Made by a program: the position numbers and the translations under genes
Notes under the pieces: generated by a model
Database searches by the model: none
What the model saw: the letters and a program-made list of their open reading frames with translations, nothing else
What the model was told of the DNA's origin: nothing
NCBI RefSeq assembly: GCF_040182565.1
Contig: NC_089873.1
Coordinates: 88,978,001-89,042,000, forward strand
From: Anser cygnoides
Lineage: Eukaryota; Chordata; Aves; Anseriformes; Anatidae
DNA: 64,000 nucleotides
Direction of reading: 5' to 3'
Shown here: piece by piece, positions 63,684-64,000 of the stretch
How the letters are laid out: every line of letters begins with the position of its first letter
Numbering within the stretch: the first letter of the stretch is position 1

Positions 63684-64000
63684 CGGGCCGTCGGACGGCA
63701 GCCCGTAGAGCTGAGGTGCTGAGGGCAGCCACGCATCCCTGAGCAGCGGACGAGCCGCAACCTCCTTTAACGGGCGTTAAGCTCCCCCAGACCCCCTCGG
63801 AGGGCGCTTCGCTCCCGGCAGGAGTCGCGCGGACCCTAGAAAACCCCATTTCACATCTACAAACGCTACCGCTCCCTGTCAGCGGGAGGAAACTTCGCGG
63901 CCGGGGCAAGCTGAGCCGCTCGGCCGGAGCCCCCCGCGGGTCCGGCGGAGCCCCCCGCAGTAGCAGAGCCCCCCGCTTCCCTCCGGGAAGACCCCCCCCG
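63684..64000 (-). promoter_or_regulatory. CpG island, probably the 5' CpG island of EPHA6
   Basis: Base composition switches from AT-rich to GC-rich near 63684 and stays so to the edge. By hand I count about 35 CpG in 317 bp, against almost none in the flanking intron. CpG islands of this kind mark vertebrate promoters and first exons. Given the minus-strand exon 2 at 32 kb, the simplest reading is the EPHA6 promoter region or the start of intron 1. No TATA box or recognisable signal peptide is visible. The open frame on the minus strand at 63535-63909 does not resemble any Eph leader and is probably a by-product of GC richness. Which side of the transcription start this lies on is unknown. 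Confidence 0.7.
63927..63976. repeat. Triple GAGCCCCCCGC motif in the CpG island
   Basis: The 11-base motif GAGCCCCCCGC occurs at 63927, 63948 and 63966, spaced 21 and 18 bases. On the minus strand this gives three runs of six G, followed outward by a run of eight G at the window end (63992-63999). It is a small local repeat with G-quadruplex potential, though the loops are long. Confidence 0.7.

Larger units (their letters stand above)
32095..64000 (-). other. EPHA6: EPHA6 intron 1, partial (right end may hold 5' gene sequence)
   Basis: Sequence upstream of exon 2 in the transcript. No frame resembling an Eph signal-peptide exon followed by a phase-1 donor was found, so intron 1 probably spans this entire 31.9 kb. 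The last 320 bp are a CpG island, so the intron start or exon 1 should be close to the right edge. The rest is AT-rich with ancient CR1 relics. Confidence 0.72.

Noticed and set aside
63535..63909. 124-codon open frame on the minus strand in the CpG island, as a possible EPHA6 exon 1
   Set aside because: It lacks a hydrophobic signal peptide, shows no Eph leader residues, and does not end in a phase-1 donor with an Asn/Gln-rich tail. GC-rich sequence readily yields open frames.

Overview
This looks like a piece of a bird genome. It is AT-rich, non-coding for almost its whole length, and carries several CR1 LINE fragments with the typical avian 3' ends plus two LTRs of kinds I recognise from bird endogenous retroviruses. 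I could not fix the species. There are no bacterial features, operons, CRISPR arrays, rRNAs or tRNAs.

The only protein-coding sequence I can support is one 65-bp exon on the minus strand at 32030-32094. It has a strong splice acceptor and a consensus GTAAGT donor. Its 21 complete codons match the start of the Eph-receptor ligand-binding domain, and the wording (LLDTTAALGELGW, KTFPLNG) fits EPHA6 rather than EPHA3, EPHA4, EPHA5 or EPHA7. The 65-bp length and the phase-1 start are those of exon 2 in Eph genes. The window is therefore best read as the 5' part of EPHA6, transcribed right to left: part of intron 1 (32095 to about the right edge), exon 2, and part of intron 2 (32029 to the left edge). 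Exon 3, which would be a long open frame, is not present, and exon 1 with the signal peptide is not seen either. A CpG island begins near 63.68 kb and runs off the right edge. It is probably the EPHA6 5' CpG island, which would put exon 1 at or just beyond 64000.

Left half (intron 2): CR1 at 0.28-1.0 kb (minus); an old internally deleted CR1 at 5.24-6.17 kb (plus); a decayed LTR at 12.6-13.4 kb (minus); two adjacent tandem repeats at 17.15-17.58 kb; a solo LTR with a 35-base poly-C tract at 23.18-23.69 kb (plus); two neighbouring CR1 pieces at 27.96-29.18 kb (minus); and two GGATA-type microsatellites at 28.38 and 30.35 kb.

Right half (intron 1): palindromes 130-190 bp upstream of exon 2 in the transcript; three ancient CR1/L3-like relics (36.21-37.35 kb minus, 37.81-38.24 kb plus, 49.9-50.4 kb plus); a possible MIR/CORE-SINE-like relic at 44.6 kb; a CR1 with a 216-codon open remnant of reverse transcriptase at 53.8-54.46 kb (minus); a T15A15 palindrome at 59.8 kb; and the CpG island. 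Repeat families were assigned from recognition by eye, not from a database run. I found no evidence of a new biological system; the most useful results are the isolated EPHA6 exon, the predicted position of exon 1, and several unusual repeat structures.
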